Positions 48,331 to 60,800 of a stretch of 64,000 bases of DNA are shown piece after piece. Below the pieces are notes generated by a model that worked only from the letters and a program-made list of their open reading frames with translations, was not told the origin of the DNA and did no database searches. The stretch comes from Sebastes aleutianus. Taxonomy: Eukaryota; Chordata; Actinopteri; Perciformes; Sebastidae. The number at the start of each line of letters is the position of its first letter. Positions within the stretch are counted from its first letter, which is position 1. The DNA lies in the NCBI GenBank assembly GCA_916700875.1, contig CAKAKS010000067.1, forward strand, positions 23,073,591-23,137,590, read 5' to 3'. The translations under genes were made by a program, and so were the position numbers.

Positions 48331-50875
48331 TTAGTTGACATTTTAGCGATAGGGCGTCTCCGACATGTTTGTGCGAGACCGAACCAGTAACCAACGTCTC
48401 AACTGACAGTAACTGTAGCTACACTTTTTATTAAAAAATATTGTTTTTAGCTCAATTTTGTCATCAAAATTTAAGTAGGCCAACTATAACAGATACTGTG
48501 AAATTAAATCCATTTTTTTTTTTTTTATTATTATTTCAAAATGACAGTATACTAATAACAGCAGAAAACATTAAAAACATATACATACAGAAGAAGCATA
48601 GAAAAAACATAAACAAAGAGCTGTGCCAAACATAAAAGGACAACAGAAATGAAACAAAACCAACATAAAATTAAAAAAAAACACAATCATTTTTTTTAAA
48701 TAAATAGATAATAATAATTTAAAAAAAGACCACGCAAGAGTATGACAATAATTTCACTTAAAAACTTTAAAGATATTGCATAAAATCATTGTTTTCATTG
48801 CTTTTTGGTTTTGTGAGGAAGAAATTGTTGACAGATATAGATCCATTTCTTTCATAAATACAAAGAAATTAGGCTTTTTTTTGTGGTAAATTTACACTTG
48901 TGAATGTGGAACTTCGCGAGAATTAAAATTAAATTAATAAGAAAAAATGCATTACTGTCTCTGTCATTGTAATCATAGCAACCAAATATAATATTTCTAT
49001 AGTACAGTGAAAAATCTGAGAAAATGTTAACAAGTATAAAATTATTGACATCTTTCCACAATTCACATGTAAATTTACAGGACCAAAAAAATGAGAGCAA
49101 GTTTCAGGATGTGGTTCGCAGAAGGAACAATTTACATCTATGTCACGCTTTAACTTTTGTAAGGAATGTTTCACTGGATAAAATCTGTCGAATATTAGTT
49201 GACATTTTAGCTTGGGCCTCTCCGCCATGTTTGCGTTTCAACTGACAGTAACTGTAGCGATACTTTTTTATTAAAAATATTGTTTTTAGCTAAATGTTGT
49301 CATCGAAATTTAAGTAGGCCAACTATAACAGATGCTAGTGCGGAATTAAATGGATTATTTGTAGATTGGGTGTTTAGAAACAATGTGTTTTCGGGCTGAA
49401 AACAGTGGACGAACCACCTAGTAACCATATCCATGGTAACCGTTTCAACTGACAGTACTGTAGCTACACTTTTTTATTAAAAAATATTGTTTTTAGCTCA
49501 ATTTTGTCATCAAAATTTAAATAGGCCATCAATAACAGATGCTACTGTGGAATTAAATCCATTATTTATAGATTGGGTGTTTAAACACAATGCGTTTCGG
49601 GCTGAAAACAGTGGACGAACCACCTAGTAACCACATCCATGGTAACCGTTTCAACTGACAGTACTGTAGCTACACTTTTTATTAAAAAATATTGTTTTTA
49701 GCTCAATTTTATCATCAAAATTTAAGTAGGCCAACTATAACAGATGCTAGTATGGAATTAAATCCATTATTTATAGATTGGGTGTTTAAACACAATGCGT
49801 TTTCGGGCTGAAAACATGGCTGAAAACAGTGGACGAACCCCCTAGTAACCACATCCATGGTAACCGTTTCAACTGACAGTACTGTAGCTACACTTTTTAT
49901 TAAAAAATATTGTTTTTAGCTCAATTTTATCATCAAAATTTAAGTAGGCCAACTATAACAGATGCTAGTGTGGAATTAAATCCATTATTTGTAGATTGGG
50001 TGTTTAAAAACAATGCGTTTCGGGCTGAAAACATGGCTGAAAACAGTGGACGAACCCCCTAGTAACCACATCCATGGTAACCGTTTCAACTGACAGTACT
50101 GTAGCTACACTTTTTTATTAAAAAATATTGTTTATAGCTAAATTTTGTCCTAAAAAATTAAATAGGCTAACTATAACAGATTCTACTGTGGAATTAAATC
50201 CATTATTTGTAGATTGGGTGTTTAAAAACAATGCGTTTTCGGGCTGAAAACAGTGGACGAACCACCTAGTAACCACATCCATGGTAACCGTTTCAACTGA
50301 CAGTACTGTACACTTTTTTATTAAAAAATATTGTTTTAAGCTCAATTTTGTCATCAAAATTTAAATAGGCCACTATAACAGATGCTAGTGTGGAATTAAA
50401 TCCATTATCTGTAGATTGGGTGTTTAAAAACAATGTGTTTTCGGGCTGAAAACATGGCTGAAAACCGTGGACGAACCACCTAGTAACCACATCCATGGTA
50501 ACCGTTTCAACTGACAGTACTATAGCTACACTTTTTTATTAAACAATATTGTTTTTAGCTCAATTTTGTCATCAAAATTTAAATAGGCCATCAATAACAG
50601 ATGCTACTGTGGAATTAAATCCATTATTTATAGATTGGGTGTTTAAACACAATGCGTTTCGGGCTGAAAACATGGCTGAAAACAGTGGACGAACCACCTA
50701 GTAACCACATCCATGGTAACCGTTTCAACTGACAGTACTGTACACTTTTTTATTAAAAAATATTGTTTTTAGCTCAATTTTGTCATCAAAATTGAAATAG
50801 GCCAACTATAACAGATGCTACTGTGGAATTAAATCCATTATTTGTAGATTGGGTGTTTAAAAACAACGCGTTTTG
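48330..50875. repeat. About 210-bp tandem satellite between HFM1 and ZNF644
   Basis: The word GACAGTA recurs at 49244, 49451, 49657, 49875, 50092, 50299, 50513 and 50731, spacing 206-218 bp, with another partial unit at 48405. Shared blocks include GTAACCACATCCATGGTAAC and TTGTAGATTGGGTGTTTAAA. Two length classes differ by a 12-bp internal duplication (ATGGCTGAAAAC). A LINE fragment (48505-49190) splits the first unit from the rest. A frame in it repeats but encodes nothing I recognise. Confidence 0.92.
48505..49190 (-). mobile_element. 5'-truncated L1/Tx1-like LINE inside the satellite
   Basis: The T-rich left edge is the 3' tail. The minus frame near 49190-48850 encodes an ORF2 C-terminal piece (IFDRFYPVKHSLQK, then CSFCEPHPETCSHFFW). 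The 3' part matches 14225-14690. It interrupts a satellite unit after GAAATTAAATCCATT. Confidence 0.85.
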
Positions 50876-51419
50876 TGTTTAAAATACACCAGCCTATGAA
50901 TAACTGAACCGGCTAATCAACGGCTATGAAGGCAACAAAGACCTGTGAGAAGACAACCATGGGGGGGATACTAGTGGTATAACATCTCTCCTGTGTTTAG
51001 CACACAATTCTTGTCTTGTGCATCATTGACAAGTTTACATAGCAAATGTGTTATTTTAAAAATACACACCAAATAGTAATTTATTTTATCAATTAAAACG
51101 GACATTAACCGCCATCAACCTACAACACAAATCTGCTACTCAAAGGAGATGGTCATTAACTCAGGTTTTTTATGCCTCCTATCTGGAATGAACCATTACA
51201 AATCTTTCAGGGGGGCCGACTCGTAACAATACGCGACGAATTTAAACAACGCGATAACTTGCGTGATTTTTTTTAACTATATCTGTTTTATATAATAGTG
51301 TCACAGTTAAACGTTATAATTATCGAATGTGTTTTTGTTTCGGTTACGGTAGAGACAGTTTTATGTATGGTTACCCCTTCACAAAAAAGATATGATCTGT
51401 CCCACACCAGAGCACCAAC

Positions 51420-51516
51420 GGAAAATGGCGACTGTGAAATAGATGGAAGACGAAAGTAAGAAATTATTCAATGCAGCGTTCAAATCGAGCCCTGTCTCCA
51501 TCTTCGCCGCTCGGAG
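51420..51516 (+). other. Probable ZNF644 first exon with uORFs
   Basis: A GC-richer block ends at the donor CGGAG|GTAACG (51517). It holds a five-codon uORF (ATG at 51425) and a second ATG at 51443 that is open to the donor. Spliced to the 54847 acceptor, the second frame would pass over the main ATG out of frame and stop about 26 bases later. The 5' end is unknown. Confidence 0.5.
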
Positions 51517-52318
51517 GTAACGTTTGTTCGTTTTTCCATCATTTTATTGATGTGTGTATAAGTGAGTAGCGAGGGGATGATTGTCATTAGCTGTAGTTGA
51601 AGCCTGAGGAATAGGTTTTGGTATGGTAACAGCCTTATGGAATAGGTCTGCAGCCCCAGCAAGCAGCATCCAACAACACAGCGTGATATAAACGCCAAAG
51701 AAATGCAATGATAGCCTCACGGGTAGATTGTATAAATGATCCACAATTTGCACTGTATGTTAGGTATCTTTGGAAACATATCCCAACTACTGTGGGTTGG
51801 CATATAAACTGAACTACTGTGTTGAAAGTTTCAGCTCTGTACAAAATCCACAACCGCTCATCAAAAAGCCATTTATGAGGTGCATCTCTTTGCAGTTTCG
51901 ATGCTGCTGTTTGTATATATTAACACCTCTCTGCTACAGGAGCATTCACTGTGTATAACACTTTTATTGCCCTTCAAATCCCCAAGACACTCTCACTCCT
52001 GCGACCTTGTAGTGTTATAAATGGCCACAATTAATCATCTCTAAGCAAAGTGTCAAGTATATATATTTATATTCAGCTGTATTTATTCAATGAATGCTGA
52101 TTGAGTCTTGGAGCAAACTCTGGTGACATTGTAAGTAGCTAAACAGTTTACTTTTTTACATCAAACAAGCACATTTTAAACCGACAGCTACCTATTGCAA
52201 ATTCTAGCTCGTAACATTATAGGTAACAATCAATATTGGACTGAATGTCACTGTTAAGCATGCTAGAAGTTGTAGTTTTCATCTTAACCGGATGGTTAAA
52301 CATCTTAATCATCACTAG

Positions 52319-52560
52319 GGATGTCACGATACCAGAAATCTAGTAGTCGATACCAATACCAGTGAATTTCCACGATTCTCGATACCAATTCGATACCACG
52401 GTAAAAAAAACAACAACAACAATAAATCCCATGTAATTCAACACGCACTCTTTTATTAAAAACATTTGAACGTTACAAAAAACAGAGGCGTTTAGCCTTT
52501 AAGTAATAAATAAAAATAATTGACCCATTTTGTTTATTTTGGTGTATCAGCGGCATGCTA
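52319..52560. repeat. hAT-like element fragment
   Basis: It begins AGGGATGTCACGATACCAGA and continues with CGATACCAATTCGATACCAC, matching a teleost hAT-type end. No second terminus seen. ZNF644 intron 1. Confidence 0.5.
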
Positions 52561-52684
52561 TCAATCGATAGTCAGAAGGCAGACGCTACATACTGACCGT
52601 GAACGCATCTGGTCTGTCAGCTCAGAGTAGTAGGAGCAGGAGGCGGAGGATTTATTGTCGAAGCGAAAAGCAACGACAATAAAT

Positions 52685-53900
52685 GTCCGATCAATAGTCC
52701 AAAACCCAAGTATATTCAGTTTACTATCATATAAGACAAAGAAAAGCAGCAAATCCTCACAATTTTCTCAACGATTAGCCTTGAGGCCAATTTTATGTAG
52801 TGGCCAAACTGTGGAATTACAGCTTCCGTGTTCGTCACATAATGCCATTGGGCCCAAAAATTATTTTTCCATAAACTAACATTGGGAATAGGGATGTCCA
52901 TAATTAACCGTTTAACCATTAACCGACATTAAGCATTTTCACCGATTGACGCTTGGTTAAAACGGTTAAAAGAAATGTTAATAATTAACTCAAAAGCTGA
53001 GCGGCTCACAGGAGCGGCTCCTCACTTTAAGGAGAAAAGCTGGTCCACCTTAACAGCCCACCTTAAGAGGCAGAGCCGGAGTTGCAGAATACAGGAAGTT
53101 GGCTCCGGTCTCTGGCTCGCTTGAGCCGAGCGGAGTTGTAGTTTCGTAGCATTTATTCAGCGACAAATAAACTGTAAACACACTGCTACACCTATGTTCA
53201 CAGCTAAAACGCCACCAACAACCTCACACTCCACGCCAACACACGCACACATGGTCTGTTGGAAACTCGCTAAAGTTACATAGACTACATGTGCAGCGGT
53301 GAGCACGAAGCCTCCGGCAATGCTAGAGCTGCTAATGTAGCATAAATACACAGTGTTCGTTGGCCATTCGCTAAAGTTACGCCAGGCAGACAAAGTATCG
53401 TTACGCCGGGCAGACACACAGCTGACAACATGCTAAACTAAACTAAATGTGCAGTGGAGACTTTTACTGGGAAAGTGGCTCGCGACACTACACGCAGCAT
53501 CGTAGCTGCCAAGTTAACGCTCACGGACGGGTGAACTGGGACTTCCGTCAACGAATATCTGTTGTGCTCCTACAGCTGGTACGAGGCACAAATCTTGTCG
53601 GTTAACGGTTAATAATCGGTTAAGGAGGGTTGGTTATCGGTTAAGAACATTTTTCAAAATGAACATCCCTACTTCAAATTACTTGTTTTGTCCGACCAAC
53701 AGTCCAAAACCCAAATATATTCAGTTTACTATTATATAAGACAAAGAAAAGCAGCAAATCCTCACAATTTTCTCAACAATTAGCTTTGAGGCCAATTTTA
53801 CATAGTGGCCAAACTATGCAATTACAACTTCCGTGTTCGTCACATGATGCCATTGGGCCCAAAAAATGACTTTTTCCCATAGACTAACATTCGGAAAGAG
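52685..53900. repeat. Duplicated 205-bp block flanking a MITE
   Basis: Copies at 52685-52890 and 53685-53900 are nearly identical (CCAAAACCCAA, AAGACAAAGAAAAGCAGCAA, TAGTGGCCAAACT, ATGCCATTGGGCCCAAAAA). The second half recurs again at 54310-54440. Between the first two lies a palindromic-ended element (52891-53672). Confidence 0.75.
52891..53672. mobile_element. MITE with TAGGGATGT ends
   Basis: Starts TAGGGATGTCCATAATTAAC and ends GAACATCCCTA. Subterminal GGTTAA/TTAACC blocks (ACCGTTTAACCATTAACCG left; CGGTTAACGGTTAATAATCG right) make both ends inverted. No target-site duplication recognised. ZNF644 intron 1. Confidence 0.7.
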
Positions 53901-54849
53901 ACCTCTGTATATCAGCAGATGATGTTTTCTTTAGGTAAATCAAATGCCCAGTACGAACACTTGAAAAGCCCTTATTTAAATCATTAGGCCCTAAAAGTTG
54001 TAAAATGCACTAACCAACACTGTTAGCTCTGTCAGCACTGTTGCCATAGTTTCCGCTGTTAGCGCTGTTAGCACCATTAGCTGCAAGCCGCAGGCTCAGG
54101 CGTCGCCATGTTGAGCGCCCTGCGGAGGCAATAAAAATGCTCCCAATTTAGCATGTTTTAAAGAAATGCTCAGCAATGTGCTCCTTGTCTAGTACCACTA
54201 GACACATTTTCGACAATCAAGGGGTTAAATGGTGAGCTGAAATACAAATTAATTCTTGTGCCGTAGGCATCTATAGCGGGACTAAACACAAGCCCCCAGG
54301 AAGAGCGCCAGGCTATGAAGCCAATTTTCGTAGTGGCCAAGCTGTGAAATTACAACCTCCAGGTCGGTCACGTGATGCCATTGGGCACAAAAATAGTTTT
54401 TCCCGTAGACTTGCATTCGGAAAGAGACGTCTGTAAATCTGTGTGCAAAGTTGACATTTTGGCCTGTGGGAGGCAATAGAGGAAAGCTTATGGAGTGTCC
54501 AAAATCGGAAGACCATTAACACCATACGTTTATACAAATACACAAAACCTCACCACAAAATATAATAAGATGAGTCTATCGAGGTAAAATCCCATAGGCA
54601 CAAGGACATTACAGAGGCTGAAATTTTATTTAAAACAATTTTACCTTAAGAATACGGAGAGATCCATATCGGAAAGCAACAACCTTACCCAGATCAGTTA
54701 TCTGTTATTGAGACAGACAGGCCTATGCTTAAAGTGATAAAAGTAAAAATGTAACCTTTGGGATGCTACAGTGATAACTGTGGATTTTGTAGTCAGGCGC
54801 TTGTGGTTGAGGGATATCTAAGAAGGCTTTACTTTTCTTTTTTCAGGTC

Positions 54850-57800
54850 ATGGCAGCTGAAATGTCATGTCTGACAGGTGTTGATGAAGACGACAAAGAT
54901 GCAGATCCCGAGATCAATGCCCTCACACTCCTACAAGAGCCAATGAGAATGGCACAAGAATCAGCCTCTTGCACCGATTCTTTCGGCAAGCCTTCTCTGA
55001 AACAAAACAGCGTCCTAGATGTTCTGTCAAACGCAGATATGTTGTCTCCAGTTGGACTGGGAAATGGACCTTCTTCGCATCAGGCTACACAAGCCCATGA
55101 ACTCAACAGCAACCAAACTGAGAAAGAGGAGGCAAAGAGCATCACCCAACTAAAAACTGTGCAGGAAATTGACACTGCAGGAATTTGGGGTTTTGATGTA
55201 GACTCCCCTGAGAGCTCATTGGATAATTTTAGTAGTGCCAGTGACCTTCATTGGGACCCTCACAAAGAGTTTATGCAGTTTCTGTGGGAGAACCATGGTG
55301 ATTCCCCTGGAGAGGAGTCTAAAGATGAAGTCCCTCCTGCCAACAGCCAAAGGAGAAGGAAACGGAAAATGGACATGGTTGTCATGGTGGATCCTTCAGA
55401 AGACCTTTACCCTGATCTGAGCCACAAGTCTTCTGAGGAATTGTCTGATACTGAAGACCAAGTAGACTCCATTCCTGTCAGAAAAGTCAGAAAGTCAAGG
55501 AAGTTCTCCCCGTCACAGTCATCACCAACCGGGAATGTTCCCAATTATCCCAATGGAACTGTAAAGGCCATCAAGGAAATCCTTTACAATGCACCTGCAA
55601 GGAATTCACATGAGAACAGTATAGGTCATGGGCTTTCACCATTGAAGGGGAGGCTCACCATACATTCTAATTCAGAGGAGAAGCCATCATGTTACCCTTG
55701 CTCAAAATGTAAGCTCATTTTCAAGAAAGAGCATCATTTGCATCGTCATATGAAGTCTCACGTTGACTCTCCGAATATTTCGCCAAAGCCTTTTATATGC
55801 CGAGAATGTGGACAGTCCTTCCGGCAAAGTGGTTCACTTATTGAGCACATGTCCATCCACAAGGAGAAAACGATCAGAGGCATGAATGACAAGAAGAAAG
55901 AGGAGAAAAAGAAGCTTTTCTGCCCTCAGTGCCCATTTGTTACAGTCTGCCCGAACACATTTGTTCAACATGCGAAAACGCACGAGAAAGACAAGAGAAA
56001 GTTTAGATGTGACAAATGTAGCTTCAGGACTCTGAGTGAGAGTGATCTTAGGAGACATAACATTATGCAGCATACTGTTGTTACTCTTGGAAAGCAGATC
56101 CAGGATGATGATTCTGAGATCTTCTCCTGTAACATTTGTTCTTATAGAGCTTTTAGCAAAAATGTTTTTAAGAATCACCTTCTGCGGCGCCACCAACAAA
56201 CTTTTGAGGAAAACGAAGCTGAACAGCGTATTGAGAAAAATGCACAACCACCTAAGGAGCAGCATGTGCCTACTAGTAAAACTCCTGTAGAAGATGCAGA
56301 GTTTACGTCTAAAATCTCTATAAAAGATCAAATATCTTCTACGAGAGCTTGTTCACTTAGTGAGTCCAATGACATTTCGGACTTATTCAAAAACAGCAAG
56401 AGAAGTCTCAAGTCTCAACTAACCGAATCAAAGCTCGACAAATCCATTAATGTTCTCCTGTCCCGACAAAGACATGGAAAGAAAAGTCCAGAACAGAGGA
56501 AGGAAAGCAATAATCACAGCACATCTGTTGAGGATGCCAAAGGTGACAAAGATGACTCTGATCAGTTGCCAGGACCATTGACTTGCGAGGTTGAAGATTC
56601 TGCTTTATCCCCAAACGGCCATAGGGTGACATACAATGCAGCCGAAATAGATCAGTCAACATTCAAAAAGTCACCATCTAAAAGGAAGATGTTCACCCCA
56701 TATCGCAACACCTCTGACCAGGACTCATGCTTTATCTTACCAAAACCTCTGCCAAGTCCCAAGAAAATAAACCAAGAAGAAGATGAAGAAGAAGAAGAAG
56801 AAGAAGTAGTGTCAGACTATGACGAAAAAGACATTTTCCAGTTTAGCGATTCAGATGGCAACACTAACCTTTTTGACGATGGCATCAAGACAGAAAAACA
56901 AAACATAATTTATACCTATAGCAGGAGAATGTCCATGAGGGGTGCTCTGCAGGCGTCTAAAAGGCTGTTTGAAAAAATAAAGACTGAAGAGCAAGAGCAG
57001 ACCGACCCTGAAATCAAAGAAGAATGCATAGAAACAGAAGTCTTTCAAGAAACCTTTGACCCCCACCAAATACCATTGATGGAAGACTTCGCAGAGGATT
57101 TGTCAGATTTGGAATCGGACCGCAAGAACTGTCCATACTGTCCTGCTGTCTTTGAGTCGGGTGTTGGATTGTCCAATCATGTCCGAGGGCATCTTCATAG
57201 GGTAGGACTGAGCTACAATGCACGCCATGTAGTGTCTCCTGAGCAGGTGGCTTCTCAAGACAGGAGGCCACGAATTCGAAGGAATATTAGAGCATACCGG
57301 AGATTGAAAAAAGGTAATTGCGTACTTATTACATGTTCTTCTATTAAAGGCAAATTTATGCTTTATTACAACATGGCTTATATCTCTGTTACTCTGGTCA
57401 TCAGTGCTATCTGTTATTATTGAGCATTAAACTTATCAAGTAATTGCTAAGATTTTGTTACGTGGCATCATTTCCAAAAATAGGTCCAATGGGGCAACAA
57501 ACAACGATGGGTCAGACAATCATACAGGTTGTAAACAAACCCCAGATTAGTCTGATTTATATAGATGAAACTAACAGTTTACAGACTGACTTCTTAAGTC
57601 AACTATTACCTAATTTACTTAGCATAGGTGTGCACTATAAAATTGTACCTATTCTGGGAAAACTCAGCTTGTTAACAACCTGTATGATTGTATGTTGCCT
57701 CATTGGACCTCTTTTTAGCCATCTAGTCACGTCTGAGAGATCTCAGCAATTATTTTGGTGAGTTCAGTGTTCTCACGACCGATGGAACCGATGGACAGGC

Positions 57801-60800
57801 CAGTAAAAATAAAACCTTATGTTTTAAACTGGGTTTAAATTATAGTTTTCCGTTATATATACTTTACAAGGTTCAAATTTATCATATTCTACTTATATTG
57901 CACAATGTTTATATTTCTGATTTTCTTTTTTGTTCTGTTTTTTTTTCAGCGTTACAGGAGGAGTCAGAAACTGATACTGTGAAGAGCATTCACTCCTGTC
58001 CATTATGTGGGGACTCATTTGATAACAGGACTGGGCAGTCCAACCACATACGAGGCCACCTCAAAAAGCTTGGTAGAAGCTTTGCATCAAAGAGCAAATC
58101 CCCATTAGTTTTACTCCGGGAGTTGATGCGCGACAAGAAGGAGTTCCAGCGGGCAATTCAAATTCTCGGAAAGAGACGGAACCATTTCCAATACGGTGCT
58201 TCGCCAAAGCTGTCCGGTGTTGATCGTCTCACGCCGCCGCCCATTGGAATCCCAAGAAGTAACTCTGTTCTAAGCGTTTGCACTGATGCCAGACCACTGA
58301 CGCCCACGTTTTCTTTAGTGGAAACGGAATCTGAAAAAGGGCGACTAGAGACTAAAGTGGATGTTAAAAATTCACTCTCGGGCACGACTGCCTTGATAGG
58401 AATTCTGAAGAAGAGGAAGTGTCAGGAAGACGGCAGATTAAAGGGGTCCTCTCTAATGTCAAGGAACATGTCCGCAGTTTGTTCAGACGGCGAGCACAGT
58501 TCAGGATCAAGATTTGCATCTTCACTGCCAAACTCAATGTGCGGTAAGTAACTTCCCCTTAGTAGTAACCAGTAGGTTAGACTGGAAGTGGAATTCTCCT
58601 GAAGTGTATTGATTAATTTAGTACAATTTGTAAGAATCTTGTCCTCTTGATATTATTTTTTTGTGAAAACTTTATGTTGAATACCTCTGATATGATAACA
58701 GCTAATGTAATAGCAGCTTACTACACAAAAATGTATTTAAGTTGAATCAAGAAAACTATTACTATATGTATTTTAGTTTTTCAACTTTTGTGTACTTCAA
58801 TTTTACTTTTTGAATATGTCAACATAGTTTTTATGTTGATTCAATTATCTATGATAAGACAATATCGGCTCACCAATATATCGGTCTGGCTCTATTATCA
58901 TGTTTGTCAGATTGACAGATTATAGACTAGGTTATAAAAAGTAAAAAATTAAGATTAGACAAGTATATGACCTCACCTGTACATAAAAAAGCCAAACATC
59001 TACTAAAAATGTCCTGCCTCAGCTTGCAAGAGGTAAACAAAACTTGTTAATCTATAGCAGCTGTTTTGAAACAGATATCTGAGTACTGATCATCAGATTT
59101 TGTGTTGTTAAAGTGAGGTGTCATCAGCATAAAGGCATAGAATGACATTGCCATTATGTAGCCAAAACTGATTGGCATGTTGCACATAAAAATGCAGAAC
59201 AATATCATTATTTTTGTCTTGTCTCTTAACCTAGTAGTTATTATCCATACGCAGTTTGCAAGATGGAACACAGAACACGTTTCAATACATTTCTTAATCT
59301 TACACTGTGGTACTTTTATAAATGATAAACTTGCCACACAAAGGGAAGGAAGGACCTGTTGTTATTAAGTCCTACAACTCAACACCACTAACAAATATCG
59401 ATGACCATATTTATGTTTTCACTTATTTGTTTGTCTTCGTATTTTTTGTCTTTTTACAGAGAAAGGTGAATTCAACAGGAAGGTGTGCGTCCATTGCAAT
59501 GCAACTTTCCACAGTGGAGTTAGCTTGTCTAATCACCTCCGGGCATATACAAAACGAAAAAGGAATGCCGTACTTGAAGGTACCAGTAAGTGTCATCAGC
59601 TTAACAGTTTAAGTTGAAAACAGAAAGAAAACATCCCCTCCAAGAGCATAGTAGCAGTCTGGGGTATACGTTCTCCACAAGCAGTGTTTTGATCAATCCA
59701 TTGGTTTTAGTGAGTTAAATCACATTTATTTCTAAGGCTAACACGTTTTCGTTTTCGCATAAAAGGGAGACCTTTAAAAACAATGAAGCAGACACCCACG
59801 TCGAGCATAAAACCACCGGCAGGAATATGTACCACATTTCTGACTTTTTACAAAAAAAATGTATGGCATACTATACTATGATTTTTGTTGTCGCCATGTT
59901 AGTGCCATGAATATCATTGCTCCAAAAATAAATTAATGCATATTCCAAATTAATTAAGAATACAGTATCAACATATATTTTTTATGGATGCATGGTTCAT
60001 CAGAGCAGACCAACAGCAGTATCAAAGCAATCCTGAATTTTTATTGTAGCAAAGGCACATTCACATATGAAGAGTAAATTCACACAACTTCCAGGTTTAA
60101 GTTGTTATTCAGAAAGTTGCAAATTTTCATATATCGTCCTCTGAAACACTGATATTTTATTTCCAGCTCAAAACACTGAAAAATTATATTTATTTATGGG
60201 AAAAGGTAAACAGCATTGTGTCTTTACAAAAATAATGCCCTAGCTACTCAGGACAGTTTTCATGACTTTTCATCACCATTCATTGCATTCTCAAGAAACA
60301 AAGAAGGCTTTTCAGCCATTACCTCATTTGCTTGATCATCTGACCAAAAACTATTGATCTGATCAGGCTGCTGGAGGTAAATTCGGCCTACCCAATTGAG
60401 TAACCTGGTCACTGTTTCTGTTTTTGACAAATGAAATCCATTGACTTCCACACTGTATAGGTATGGCAGCAGAAACCTCAAGACTGATACCTCAAAACCT
60501 CTGCAGATGTAGCCAACACTGTCTGTGAGGCCAGATACCACAAGAGGTTGTGACGTCCAAATCATAGTTATAATTAGTGTACCAGTGGTTATTTGTGTCC
60601 TCCCCAAGGTAAGGATCCAGAAGGGCATCGGCAAGTGAGATATTGCAAAGATTTTAATTGTGGAGGTTGGCGGTTGCATCCGTGGGAGGAACAACCTCTT
60701 TGTGGCAGAAAGCCTTCAGGGCCTACTTTTCCTGCAGGCACAGATCATCACACTCAGCCAGACCATTCACCTCACTGTCACAAGGCCAAAACATGAGTAT

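Noticed and set aside
49194..50875. CRISPR-like array
   Set aside because: Whole 210-bp units repeat, with no unique spacers, in a vertebrate genome.
57314..57423. ZNF644 frame continuing past exon 2
   Set aside because: The frame runs into the intron for 36 codons, but a good GT donor at 57314 joins in phase to the next finger exon. A retained-intron isoform cannot be excluded.
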